From assembly GCF_004339665.1 (NCBI RefSeq), contig NZ_SMMU01000009.1:62001-126000 (forward strand): DNA of 64,000 nt. Direction: 5' to 3'. Source of the stretch: Azotobacter chroococcum (GTDB lineage: Bacteria > Pseudomonadota > Gammaproteobacteria > Pseudomonadales > Pseudomonadaceae). Below the pieces are notes generated by a model, which did not search any database, was not told the origin of the DNA, and saw only the letters and a list, made by a program, of their open reading frames with translations. This document shows positions 49,434-60,483 of this stretch, one piece after another. A program made the translations under genes and the position numbers. Each line of letters begins with the position of its first letter. Within the stretch, counting starts at the first letter, position 1.

Positions 49434-49745
49434 TCAGGGCAGCGGCCGGATCGTCGCCACGTCGAAATGCACGGCGAGCATCGCCACCAGCTCCGCCAGC
49501 GGCACGTTCTCGTGGGTGTCGGTGCTGTTCGGGTATTCCAGGTGCACGCCGTAGCGGTCCGGGCTCTGGCCGAGCGTGTAGAGCCAGGCGCGCACGCCGG
49601 GCTCCTCGCGGTGCAGCAGGTAGATCGCCCGCGGGTCCAGCGAGGTCACCGCATCGACGACGAAGGCATCCGGCCCCAGTTGCTCCTGCAGCAGCAACAG
49701 CACGTGACGGATGTCCTGATGTTTGTCCAGCGCCCAGATATTCAT
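49434..49745 (-). CDS. Small conserved protein of unknown function
   Basis: The 103-residue soluble protein begins MNIWALDKHQDIRHVL and has no signal peptide, helix bundle or recognised motif. The sequence contains acidic and aromatic residues distributed as in a compact alpha/beta fold, and codon use matches its neighbours. I do not recognise the family. It is divergent from the next plus-strand gene. Confidence 0.6.
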   Translation of the reverse strand: MNIWALDKHQDIRHVLLLLQEQLGPDAFVVDAVTSLDPRAIYLLHREEPGVRAWLYTLGQSPDRYGVHLEYPNSTDTHENVPLAELVAMLAVHFDVATIRPLP

Positions 49746-50046
49746 GCTTTCGCTCCGCACTCCCGCCGCTCTCGAAACAGCCTTATTCAAAACCGGTTGC
49801 AAAAACCGAGCGTTGCGCTGGCGGTATCACGGCGGATGACGATCTGCTCTAATGCGGCCCGATCGGCGGCTCGGCCTCACACCAGTCGATCCCGCCGATG
49901 CGCGTCGGCGAGGGCCCGGATGTTGCCAAACCGCTCGCCGGACGGCAACGACGAGCCGGGCGACCCGCCGGGCACGGACGGAAGCACATCATGAAACGCA
50001 AGGCCCGGCGTACGAGCGGCGGCTTTGCAGTGACAAGGGGAAACCA

Positions 50047-50331
50047 ATGGGTGAGGTGAAGTCATCGCCTGCAGCGACGGAAGTGTTCAATCTGATCGTC
50101 CCGCTCGAGAGGAAGCTCAAGGCTTATCTGCGCCTGCTGTCCGATCCGCACCGCGCCGACACCTGGCTGCTGGAAGTGCGCCTGTTCTATGAAGCCGAGC
50201 CGGTGGGCCGGACCAGCTTCACCCTGAACGGCTATACCCAGGAAGAAGCCGAATCGGTGGCGCGCAACATCCGAAGCAATGCCTTCCTGATGCAGGAAAT
50301 CGATCAGTATCTCTGGAGCGAGAACGACTGA
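50047..50331 (+). CDS. Small conserved protein of unknown function
   Basis: The 94-residue protein starts after AAGGGG and is acidic at its C-terminus (YLWSEND). It contains LLEVRLFYEAEPVGRTSF and no membrane segment. It may be a small regulatory or stress protein; nothing specific can be assigned. The 300 bases upstream, between it and the divergent unknown gene, show no other feature. Confidence 0.6.
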   Translation: MGEVKSSPAATEVFNLIVPLERKLKAYLRLLSDPHRADTWLLEVRLFYEAEPVGRTSFTLNGYTQEEAESVARNIRSNAFLMQEIDQYLWSEND

Positions 50332-50425
50332 TCCCTGCCTTCGGTATGCCCAGACGCCCGGCCTGGGCATGCCACCCCGAACGCAGCGGCCCGCCCTGAA
50401 GCGCGGGAGCCCGCGGGCCTGCCCC

Positions 50426-50818
50426 TCAGCGCAGCGAAATGCTGTACAGCAGGATCAGCCGGTTCTCGTCGATGTCACGCTGGCTGGCCACGTCGCTGCG
50501 CAGCGAGGCGTTGGCCCAGGCGATGCCCAGGCCCTTGAGCGGGCCGCTCTGCACTACGTAGTCGAGGCGCAGGTCGCGCTCCCATTCCCGATCGGTGCGC
50601 GAGCGGCCGGCGACGTCGATGAGCCAGGCCTTGTTGTAGATCACCCGGGCGCTCAGGCCGGGAATGCCGAGGGCGGCGAAGTCGCAGCCGTAGATCGCCC
50701 CCAGCACCCGCTCGCCGGCGCGGCTGAAGCCGCCGATCTGGCGGGTGGCGTGGTGTCGCTGGTGGCGCCCTCGTTCTGCTGGTAGCCCAGACCGAGCGCA
50801 TGGCCGCCGGGGCGCTTC
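50426..50818 (-). pseudogene. Frameshifted C-terminal remnant of an OprD-family porin
   Basis: The last 100 or so codons read as the end of an OprD porin (LGIPGLSARVIYNKAW, DYVVQSGPLKGLG, terminal YSISLR). Upstream, a second piece in another frame reads GHALGLGYQQNEGATSD, matching the preceding barrel strands. The switch of frame lies near 50740-50755, and everything further upstream is gone, replaced by the LysR gene. It is therefore a truncated, broken porin gene, distinct from the intact OprD at 55712. Confidence 0.8.
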
Positions 50819-50820
50819 AC

Positions 50821-51693
50821 TCAGCCGGTTACTGCAGCGAATGCCTCGGCGATGGCGTCGATGACCGCACGGACCCTGGCGGTATGGCGCACGTCCTTGT
50901 GGGTCACCAGCCAGATGTCATAGGGCGGGCATGCGCGTGCGGGCCACAGACGCAGCAAACCGTCGGCCTCGCCGAGCGGGAGCGGGATCTCGCCAACGCC
51001 CAGGCCATTGGCCACCGCGCGGCGCACCAGCAGGCCGGAAGTGCAGGTCATCGCGATGCGGCCATGGGTGATTGGTTCGGAAGCCAGCGTCACTTCCTTG
51101 CCGCTGTCCAGATACGGCTGGTAGAGCACCAGGTGATGCCCTGCGAACGCCGTGCCGGGCTCGGGCACACCGTGGGCCTGCACGTAGGCCGCCGAGGCGA
51201 AGATGCCACTGCTCCAGCGCGCGACGCGGCGCACGATCAGGTCGGGGTTCTCCGGCTTGAGGGTGCGCACCGCGATGTCCGCCTCGCGCTTGCTCAGATT
51301 GAGCAGTTGGGTCGAAGCCTGCAGTTGCACCTCGATGCCGGGCTGCGCCCGGTGCAGGCGGGCGATCGCCGGGATGACGACATCAATGGCGAACGAGTCT
51401 GTGGTGGTGACCCGCACCACGCCGCTCATGCGGTCATCCATGCCGAGGATTTGCCGCTGCAGCTCGGCGGCCGAGGACTCCATGTTCAGCGCTGCGGCCA
51501 TCGCCACTTCGCCAGCAGCCGTCAGGCTGTAACCGCCGGAGGTACGCAGGAACAGGGTGGCACCCAGGGCGTGCTCCAGGGAGGCCAGACGGCGCCCGAC
51601 GGTGGCCTGGTCGATGCCCAGCACACGGGCCGCGCCCCGCAGGGTCTGCTCGCGGCACAGGGCGAGAAAAATCCGTGCATCGTCCCAGTTCAC
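50821..51693 (-). CDS. LysR-family transcriptional regulator
   Basis: The 290-residue protein starts at the GTG at 51693, five bases after AAGGAG. It has an N-terminal winged helix-turn-helix (LRGAARVLGIDQATVGRRLASLE) and a periplasmic-binding-like effector domain. It is divergent from an MFS transporter gene, the classic arrangement for a LysR regulator controlling its neighbour and itself. The stop codon abuts the broken porin remnant. Confidence 0.93.
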   Translation of the reverse strand: MNWDDARIFLALCREQTLRGAARVLGIDQATVGRRLASLEHALGATLFLRTSGGYSLTAAGEVAMAAALNMESSAAELQRQILGMDDRMSGVVRVTTTDSFAIDVVIPAIARLHRAQPGIEVQLQASTQLLNLSKREADIAVRTLKPENPDLIVRRVARWSSGIFASAAYVQAHGVPEPGTAFAGHHLVLYQPYLDSGKEVTLASEPITHGRIAMTCTSGLLVRRAVANGLGVGEIPLPLGEADGLLRLWPARACPPYDIWLVTHKDVRHTARVRAVIDAIAEAFAAVTG

Positions 51694-51708
51694 GAGGACT
51701 CCTTGGTG

Positions 51709-51722
51709 ATGCAAATCTGCAT
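51709..51722. promoter_or_regulatory. Candidate LysR operator
   Basis: ATGCA-4-TGCAT is a perfect dyad containing the T-N-A type symmetry expected of LysR boxes. It lies 16 bases upstream of the regulator start and in the region shared with the MFS gene. Confidence 0.5.
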
Positions 51723-51821
51723 AGATGGCATTTGAAATTGCTGCATTATTTCATCAAGCAGCGCCTCTATGATCCCATCATCGCCACTGGCTGCGCTTCT
51801 CGACAGGCGCAAGGGATCATC

Positions 51822-53048
51822 ATGAATGCCGAACGCTCCTCTCTCATTGCCAACCGCCCTTCGCCATGGCTGCCGATCTGGGCTGGACTGTGCGCCAGCC
51901 TGGTCGGCATCGGCCTTGCCCGTTTCGCCTACACCCCTCTGGTGTCCGCGCTGATCGAGGCGCACTGGTTCTCTCCATCCGCGGTGGTCTATCTGGGGGC
52001 GGCCAATCTCGCCGGCTACCTCATCGGAGCATTGGGAGGACGGCCGCTCGCCGCCCGCTGGTCGAGCACCGGGGTGCTGCGCGCCATGATGGTGTTGGTG
52101 GCCCTGTCGTTCCTCGCCTGCGCCGTACCGCTGTCCATGGCCTGGTTTTTCGGTTGGCGGCTGCTGTCCGGCATCGCCGGTGGGGTGATCATGGTGCTTG
52201 CGGCAAGCACCATCCTGCCGCATGTCGCGCCGAACCGTCGCGGCCTGGCCAGCGGCGCGATCTTCCTCGGAGTCGGCTTGGGCATCGCCGGCTCGGGCAG
52301 CCTGGTGCCGTTCCTGCTCTCCTTCGGCCTGTTGCCGACCTGGCTGGGCCTGGGCGCGGTAGCACTGCTGCTGACTGCCACCAGTTGGTTCGGCTGGCCT
52401 CAGGAGAGCCCGCATGCGCCGGCCACTTCGAGCGCATCCGCCATGCGTGGCTCGACGGGCATCTACGTGCTGTTCGCTCAATACGCGCTGATGGCCGCCG
52501 GGCTGGTGGCGCCGATGATGTTCCTGGTCGACTACGTCAGCCGTGGCCTCGGCGCCGGCAGCCACAGCGGCGCGCTGGTCTGGACGCTGTACGGGGTGGG
52601 CGCCATCGTCGGGCCGGTGGTGTACGGTTTCCTGGCCGACCACTGGGGCGCGCGCTCGGCGATCCGCCTGGTACTGCTGGTCCAGGCCGGCGCCCTCGCG
52701 GTACTGGTGACGGTCGCCGACATGCGCCTGCTGGCCGTCGCGGCGCTGGTGATAGGTTCGTTTCCGCCCGGCATAGTGCCGCTGGCGCTGGCCCGCGTGC
52801 AGCAGCTGGTTGCCGGCCACCATGAGCAGAACGCCACCTGGAGCCGTGCCACTGTGTCCTTCGCGAGCTTCCAGGCCCTGGCCGGGTATGCCTATTCGGC
52901 GCTGTTCTCCGCCAGCCATGGCCACTACGCGCTGCTGTTCTCCGTCGCCGCGGGCGCCATCGGCCTGGCCCTGGCGCTGGATCTGCTGCTGGTGTTCAAG
53001 GAAATCTTCCGCCCCTCCACTAGAGCCGACGTGGCACCGGAGCCATAA
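51822..53048 (+). CDS. YbfB/YjiJ-family MFS transporter
   Basis: The 408-residue membrane protein has about 12 helices. The N-terminus contains LCASLVGIGLARFAYTPL, the signature of the YbfB/YjiJ branch of the major facilitator superfamily. GGGAT precedes the ATG. The substrate is unknown; control by the divergent LysR regulator is inferred. A hairpin follows about 100 bases downstream. Confidence 0.9.
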   Translation: MNAERSSLIANRPSPWLPIWAGLCASLVGIGLARFAYTPLVSALIEAHWFSPSAVVYLGAANLAGYLIGALGGRPLAARWSSTGVLRAMMVLVALSFLACAVPLSMAWFFGWRLLSGIAGGVIMVLAASTILPHVAPNRRGLASGAIFLGVGLGIAGSGSLVPFLLSFGLLPTWLGLGAVALLLTATSWFGWPQESPHAPATSSASAMRGSTGIYVLFAQYALMAAGLVAPMMFLVDYVSRGLGAGSHSGALVWTLYGVGAIVGPVVYGFLADHWGARSAIRLVLLVQAGALAVLVTVADMRLLAVAALVIGSFPPGIVPLALARVQQLVAGHHEQNATWSRATVSFASFQALAGYAYSALFSASHGHYALLFSVAAGAIGLALALDLLLVFKEIFRPSTRADVAPEP

Positions 53049-53151
53049 GAGGGCGTTCTCATCGAAAGCCGCCGTTTTCCGGCCTCACCCTTGTTTCCAA
53101 GTCAGTCCTGAACCAATGGTGCACCGGTGCTCGCCCCTACCGGATGAACCT

Positions 53152-53186
53152 GAAAAAAGGCGAAGGCAGGGCTGCCTTCGCCTTCA
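53152..53186. terminator. Strong hairpin downstream of the MFS gene
   Basis: A perfect 11-bp stem (GGCGAAGGCAG at 53159-53169 with 53172-53182), extended by AA/TT pairs, is preceded by AAAAAA. It gives a T run on the minus strand, so it may terminate in both directions. Confidence 0.65.
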
Positions 53187-53351
53187 GGGAAGTTCCGAGT
53201 TAAAAGCCTACTCATGGTCTTTTGTGGATATTCGCCAATAAAACCCGGCAAGATTTTTCAAATTCGCTCCCATTTGCTGGGTATTGCCTGAAAACCAACG
53301 CCTTGCTACAGGGCGTGGCCGGCTACTTGTCAAACAAAAAGGCAGCTCATA

Positions 53352-53365
53352 AGATAGCGCTGTCT
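53352..53365. promoter_or_regulatory. GntR-type operator 1
   Basis: AGATAGCGCTGTCT, a near-palindrome containing the TAGCGCT core known for Pseudomonas GntR, lies 164 bases upstream of gntK in an A+T-rich promoter region. Confidence 0.75.
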
Positions 53366-53498
53366 TTGGAAATGGCGCAGTAATCGTATGATGTTAAACT
53401 ACATGCCATCACCTACAGACAGCCACAATTGGGGAATATCCATGTTAACGACAACAAATCAGTAACGTTATTAGCTTCTTATTTTCTTGACCATGTAA

Positions 53499-53512
53499 AG
53501 ATAGCGCTGTCT
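53499..53512. promoter_or_regulatory. GntR-type operator 2
   Basis: A second identical 14-mer ends 17 bases before the gntK start, where a bound repressor would block initiation. Confidence 0.8.
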
Positions 53513-53529
53513 CAATGCTGAGGTGCCTT

Positions 53530-54054
53530 ATGCTTCCCCCCATCAACGCTCTGGTCATCATGGGCGTCGCCGGTTGCGGCAAGTCCAGCGTCAGCCAGGC
53601 GATCTGCGCGCTCAACGGCGCCACGCCCATCGAGGGCGACGCCTTCCATCCACCGGAAAACATTCGCAAGATGAGCGCCGGCATTCCGCTGACCGACGCG
53701 GATCGCAGCGGCTGGCTCGGCATCCTGTGCGACGAGTTGCGCCGCTCCATCGACGCCGGGCAGCCTCCGGTGCTCTCCTGCTCGGCCCTCAAGCGCAGCT
53801 ACCGCGAGCGCCTGCGCAGCGCCGTGCCCGGGCTCGGCTTCGTCTACCTCGAGCTGACGCCCGCCGTCGCCGCCCGCCGGGTCGCCGAACGCCCCGGCCA
53901 TTTCATGCCGACGAGCATGATCGACAGCCAGTTCGCCACCCTCGAACCGCCTGTGGACGAGCCCCTGACCCTGGTTCTGGATGCTTCGCGCCAGAATATT
54001 CCGCAACTGGCCACCGCTGCCCACCACTGGTGGCGCCAGCATGAACCAGACTGA
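53530..54054 (+). CDS. gntK: Gluconokinase
   Basis: The 174-residue P-loop kinase phosphorylates D-gluconate to 6-phosphogluconate. Walker A is GVAGCGKSS (12-20), followed by the GDAFHPP substrate loop, the SCSALKRSYRERLR region and GHFMPTSMIDSQFATLE, as in thermostable gluconokinases. The ATG at 53530 has GAGG at the right distance; an ATG at 53515 is possible. It is the first gene of the gluconate locus, with operators before and after it. Confidence 0.94.
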   Translation: MLPPINALVIMGVAGCGKSSVSQAICALNGATPIEGDAFHPPENIRKMSAGIPLTDADRSGWLGILCDELRRSIDAGQPPVLSCSALKRSYRERLRSAVPGLGFVYLELTPAVAARRVAERPGHFMPTSMIDSQFATLEPPVDEPLTLVLDASRQNIPQLATAAHHWWRQHEPD

Positions 54055-54083
54055 CTGAAACGACTTTTTTATTTAGCCGTAAA

Positions 54084-54097
54084 AGATAGCGCTGTCT
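54084..54097. promoter_or_regulatory. GntR-type operator 3
   Basis: A third identical 14-mer lies between gntK and gntP, 44 bases before the gntP start, so gntP has its own regulated promoter. Confidence 0.8.
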
Positions 54098-54141
54098 CAG
54101 CGCTGCTCCAACTCAAGAACAACGACAATAGGAGACTTACC

Positions 54142-55494
54142 ATGTTGGGCCTGTCCCATACCACCCTGCTGCTGCTCGATGCGCTGATCGCCATCGTCGG
54201 CCTGATCGTCCTGATCACCCGCTTCAAGCTGCATCCCTTCCTCGCCCTGATCATTTCCGCCTTGTTCCTCGGCCTGGTCTCGGGCATGCCGGTGGACAAG
54301 GTCATCAAGTCCTTCCAGGAGGGCTTCGGCGGCGTCCTCGGCTTCGTCGGCATCATCCTCGCCCTGGGCACCATGCTCGGCAAGATGATGGCCGAGTCCG
54401 GTGGCGCCGATCAGATCGCCCGCACCCTGATCCAGGCCTTCGGCAAGGAGCGCGTGCAGTGGGCGATGATGTTCGCCGCCTTCCTGGTCGGCATTCCGCT
54501 GTTCTTCGAGATCGGTTTCGTCCTGCTGATCCCGCTGGTGTTCATCGTCGCCCGGCGCACCGGGGTCTCGCTGATCAAGGTCGGCATTCCGCTGCTCGCC
54601 GGCCTGTCCGTGGTGCACGGCCTGGTGCCGCCGCATCCCGGCCCGCTGCTGGCCATCGGCGTGTTCGGCGCCGACATCGGCAAGACCATCCTCTACGGCC
54701 TGATCGTCGCCCTGCCGACCGGCATCATCGCCGGCCCGCTGTTCGCCTCCTTCATCGCCCGCCATGTTCCCGGCACACCCTCGCCCGAACTGATGGAGCA
54801 GCTCGCCCACGAGTCCGAGGCCAGCAACCTGCCGAGCTTCAGCGTGACCCTGGTGACCGTGCTGCTGCCGGTGTTCCTGATGCTGCTGAAGACCTTCGCC
54901 GACGTGGCCCTGCCCGAGGGGCACCTGGTCCGCGCCTGGATGGACATGATCGGCCACCCGATCACCGCCCTGCTGCTGGCCCTGCTGCTGTCGCTGTACA
55001 CCTTCGGCTACGCCCGCGGCTTCGAGCCCAAGCGGGTCTTCCGGCTGCTCGAGGAGAGCCTGGCGCCGACCGCCGCCATCGTCATGATCATCGGCGCCGG
55101 CGGCGGCTTCAAACAGATGCTGGTGGCCAGCGGGGTGGGCAACGTGATCGGCCAGATGGCGGTGAGCGCGCAGATCTCGCCGATCCTGCTGGCCTGGCTG
55201 GTCGCCGCGGTGATCCGCATCGCCACCGGCTCGGCCACGGTCGCCACCATCACCGGCGCCGGCATCGTGGTGCCGGTGATCGAGCTGATCCCCGACGTCA
55301 ACCGGGAGCTGCTGGTACTCGCCACCGGTGCCGGTTCGCTGATCCTTTCCCACGTCAACGACGCCGGTTTCTGGATGGTCAAGCAGTACTTCAACATGAC
55401 CGTCAGTGAAACCTTCAAGACCTGGACTGCCATGGAGACCCTGCTCTCCGTGGTCGGCCTGCTGTTCATCCTGCTGCTCTCGCTGGTGGTTTGA
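54142..55494 (+). CDS. gntP: GntP-family gluconate permease
   Basis: The 450-residue inner-membrane symporter has about 12 to 14 helices. Conserved blocks are GFGGVLGFVGIILALGTMLGKMM, HGLVPPHPGPL, and GAGGGFKQMLV in the second half, as in GntT/GntP. It brings gluconate into the cell for the adjacent kinase. AGGAG precedes the ATG. A strong hairpin follows. Confidence 0.95.
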   Translation: MLGLSHTTLLLLDALIAIVGLIVLITRFKLHPFLALIISALFLGLVSGMPVDKVIKSFQEGFGGVLGFVGIILALGTMLGKMMAESGGADQIARTLIQAFGKERVQWAMMFAAFLVGIPLFFEIGFVLLIPLVFIVARRTGVSLIKVGIPLLAGLSVVHGLVPPHPGPLLAIGVFGADIGKTILYGLIVALPTGIIAGPLFASFIARHVPGTPSPELMEQLAHESEASNLPSFSVTLVTVLLPVFLMLLKTFADVALPEGHLVRAWMDMIGHPITALLLALLLSLYTFGYARGFEPKRVFRLLEESLAPTAAIVMIIGAGGGFKQMLVASGVGNVIGQMAVSAQISPILLAWLVAAVIRIATGSATVATITGAGIVVPVIELIPDVNRELLVLATGAGSLILSHVNDAGFWMVKQYFNMTVSETFKTWTAMETLLSVVGLLFILLLSLVV

Positions 55495-55500
55495 TCGAGC

Positions 55501-55545
55501 GGAGAGGCGATCCAAGCTCGCTCGCCGAGCCGGGATCGCCTCTCC
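55501..55545 (+). terminator. Hairpin after gntP
   Basis: A perfect 13-bp stem (GGAGAGGCGATCC at 55501-55513 with 55533-55545) with a 19-base loop starts six bases after the stop codon. It lacks a T tract. Confidence 0.55.
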
Positions 55546-55711
55546 CGCCACGCCGGTCAGCTGTCAGTCCCTCGATAGCCCCCAAGCGGTTCGCTCAGGC
55601 CGGCCAGTGCCTGTGGCGTGCCACAGCAATTACCGATAGCGCCCGATTTCACCCTGTAACGGCGGCATTGGATGCCGCCCGGATATTTATCCGATTGCCA
55701 GGCCAACAATA

Positions 55712-56980
55712 ATGAAAAACAGCAATAAACCCTCTCTGCTGAATCGCCCTCGTACCATTGCTCTGCCCCTGCTGCTGGCAGGAGTCCTGCCAGGTGCCCA
55801 GGCCGAATTCCTCGACGACGCCAAGGGCACCCTGACCCTGCGCAACTTCTACATCCACCGCAACTTCGTCGACGACGGCGCCACCCGCAGCAAGGCCGAG
55901 GAATGGACGCAGAGCTTCATCCTCGACCTGCAGTCCGGCTACACCGAAGGCCCCGTCGGCTTCGGCATCGACGTGCTCGGCCTCTGGTCGGTCAAGCTCG
56001 ACGGCGGCAAGGGCACCAGCGGCACCCAGTTGCTCCCCGTCGGCAAGGACGGCGACCCGGCCGACCAGTTCGGCCGCCTGGCGGTGGCCGGCAAGCTGCG
56101 CTTCTCGAAAACCGAGGTGAAGGCCGGCGAATGGTCGCCGGCGCTGCCGATCCTGCGCTCCGACGACGGCCGCTCGCTGCCGCAGACCTTCCAGGGCGGC
56201 ATGCTCACCTCGAAGGAGATCAGGAACCTGACGGTCTACGGCGGACGCTTTCGCGGCAACAGCCCGCGCGACGACAGCAGCCTGAATGACATGAGCTGGG
56301 TCGGCAATTCCAGCGTCACCTCCGACCGCTTCAGCTTCGCCGGCGCCGAATACGCCTTCAACGACAATCGCACGACGGTCGGCGCCTGGTTCGGCCAGCT
56401 CGAAGACATCTACAAGCAGCGCTACTTCCAGCTCGTGCATACCCAGTCGCTGGGCAAGGACTGGAGCCTCGGCGCCAACCTCGGCTACTTCGACGGCGAG
56501 GAAGACGGCAGCGCCCAGGCCGGCGAGCTGGACAACAAGCTGCTCTCCGGGCTGTTCTCCCTCAAGCATGGCGCCCATGTCTTCTACCTCGGCCTGCAAC
56601 GGGTCACCGGCGACGACAAGTGGCTGCGGGTCAACGGCACCAGCGGCGGCAGCGCGGCCAACGACACCTACAACGGCAGCTTCGACAACGCCCGCGAACG
56701 CTCCTGGCAGCTGCGCTACGACTACGACTTCGCCACCATGGGCATCCCTGGGCTGACGCTGATGACCCGCTACCTCAAGGGCACCAACGTGCACGTCGGC
56801 AACATCGACGACGGCGAGGAATGGAACCGCGAGACCCAGCTCAGCTACGTGGTGCAGAGCGGCCCGGCGAAGAACCTGACCCTGCGCTGGCGGAACTCGA
56901 CCATCCGCCGCGACTGGGGCGCCAACAACAAGTACGACGAGCAGCGGATCATCGTCCAGTACCCGATCTCGTTGTTCTGA
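55712..56980 (+). CDS. OprD-family outer-membrane porin
   Basis: The 422-residue protein has a signal peptide (cleavage near AQA, residue 31) and an OprD barrel with FLDDAKGTLTLRNFY at the start, YVVQSGPAKNLTLRWRNS, and a final strand ending in Phe. OprD porins take up specific carboxylates or amino acids, and its position after gntK-gntP suggests gluconate. Upstream lie a small hairpin (55661-55679) and, at about 55635, a partial GATAGCGC copy of the operator found before gntK. Confidence 0.92.
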   Translation: MKNSNKPSLLNRPRTIALPLLLAGVLPGAQAEFLDDAKGTLTLRNFYIHRNFVDDGATRSKAEEWTQSFILDLQSGYTEGPVGFGIDVLGLWSVKLDGGKGTSGTQLLPVGKDGDPADQFGRLAVAGKLRFSKTEVKAGEWSPALPILRSDDGRSLPQTFQGGMLTSKEIRNLTVYGGRFRGNSPRDDSSLNDMSWVGNSSVTSDRFSFAGAEYAFNDNRTTVGAWFGQLEDIYKQRYFQLVHTQSLGKDWSLGANLGYFDGEEDGSAQAGELDNKLLSGLFSLKHGAHVFYLGLQRVTGDDKWLRVNGTSGGSAANDTYNGSFDNARERSWQLRYDYDFATMGIPGLTLMTRYLKGTNVHVGNIDDGEEWNRETQLSYVVQSGPAKNLTLRWRNSTIRRDWGANNKYDEQRIIVQYPISLF

Positions 56981-57048
56981 ACTCTCTACAAGGCCTGTCG
57001 TTCTTTACAGCCTCGCTATCCGGGCATGAAGGCTTCGATGCCGTCCGC

Positions 57049-57726
57049 TCAGCACGACGACAGGCCTTTTTCCAGGAACAGGCCGGAATCGACTTCCTTC
57101 CGCCAGCCGACGGCATGTACGGCAAAGTCGATCTGGGGCGTCAGACAACGGCCACGTCCTCTCAGGTATCCGGCAATCGACAGGATCAGGTACATGTTAT
57201 GGCGAATATCCTGGAGAGATGTGCCTTCACCCCGCCATCCGAAGCTGAATTCGGCCGCCATGGATTCAACGTGCCGTTTTTCATGCTCGGCCACATCGGA
57301 CGGGTAGTTGAATATCGAATGCCCCTTGGCAAGGGCGAGCAATCCATCGCTCGCATAATCGTATACGGCCGCCAGGATGGACTTTTCTTCGAGGCTTACC
57401 GGAAGAGTGAGTATCCATGAGCAGCTTTTTACCCGGGACTCGACGACTGCCTTCAGGTAATTCCGCCGCCTGAAGCGCTCCTGCTCGTCTGCGATGATTT
57501 GCATGACCGCCTCTACGCTCTCGGGGCCCTCCGCCACAAAACGATCCTTTACCGGCCGGATGAGTTCGACGAAGCCCGCGGCAGTGATATAGCCATGCCT
57601 GTTCCTGGCGATCTTCCGTTGCACATACAGCGACGGAATGGAAATTCCGGCACCGACATAGAAGGTGGCGCGATCGGCGGCCAGTATGACGCAGTCCCCC
57701 ATGCTGACCGTCGCGATAAAAGTCAT
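57049..57726 (-). CDS. Proteasome-like Ntn-hydrolase candidate
   Basis: The 225-residue protein begins MTFIATVSMGDCVILAADRAT. Removal of Met would leave Thr1, with Asp (residue 18) and Lys (residue 38) placed as the Thr1-Asp17-Lys33 set of HslV and proteasome beta subunits. A glycine-containing strand (GYITAAGF) follows at the expected place. It is not HslV (no hslU is nearby and the length differs) and not clearly Anbu. It could be a self-processing hydrolase of unknown substrate. GGGAGAG precedes the ATG. It is convergent with the porin gene. Confidence 0.6.
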   Translation of the reverse strand: MTFIATVSMGDCVILAADRATFYVGAGISIPSLYVQRKIARNRHGYITAAGFVELIRPVKDRFVAEGPESVEAVMQIIADEQERFRRRNYLKAVVESRVKSCSWILTLPVSLEEKSILAAVYDYASDGLLALAKGHSIFNYPSDVAEHEKRHVESMAAEFSFGWRGEGTSLQDIRHNMYLILSIAGYLRGRGRCLTPQIDFAVHAVGWRKEVDSGLFLEKGLSSC

Positions 57727-57959
57727 GCATCTCTCCCCCGCAGGCATATGACTCGGCCATAGCGCATTGCCAACACTGGAGACAGAACGCTCGCGCCCAT
57801 TAACCATAGGTGCATTCGGCGCGGCCTTCCGCGCCCGCCCGGCGGCCTAGAAGGCGCTGGCCGCCGAAGGCTGTTGCAGGTCCGGCGCCCGCCGATCCGC
57901 GACAGGCCGCCACATGGAGTACTCTGCCCTTCCACCCATTTCAGCAAAGGAAATCTGCG

Positions 57960-60381
<2,422 letters not shown>

Positions 60382-60483
60382 ATTGGTTACAGGCCTTTCC
60401 CACCGGCGGCGCGGTCATGGTGGAAAATCGCTGCGCGAGTTTTTCACCCTACGCGCGGCACCGTCGAATCTCCGGAGGATGCA

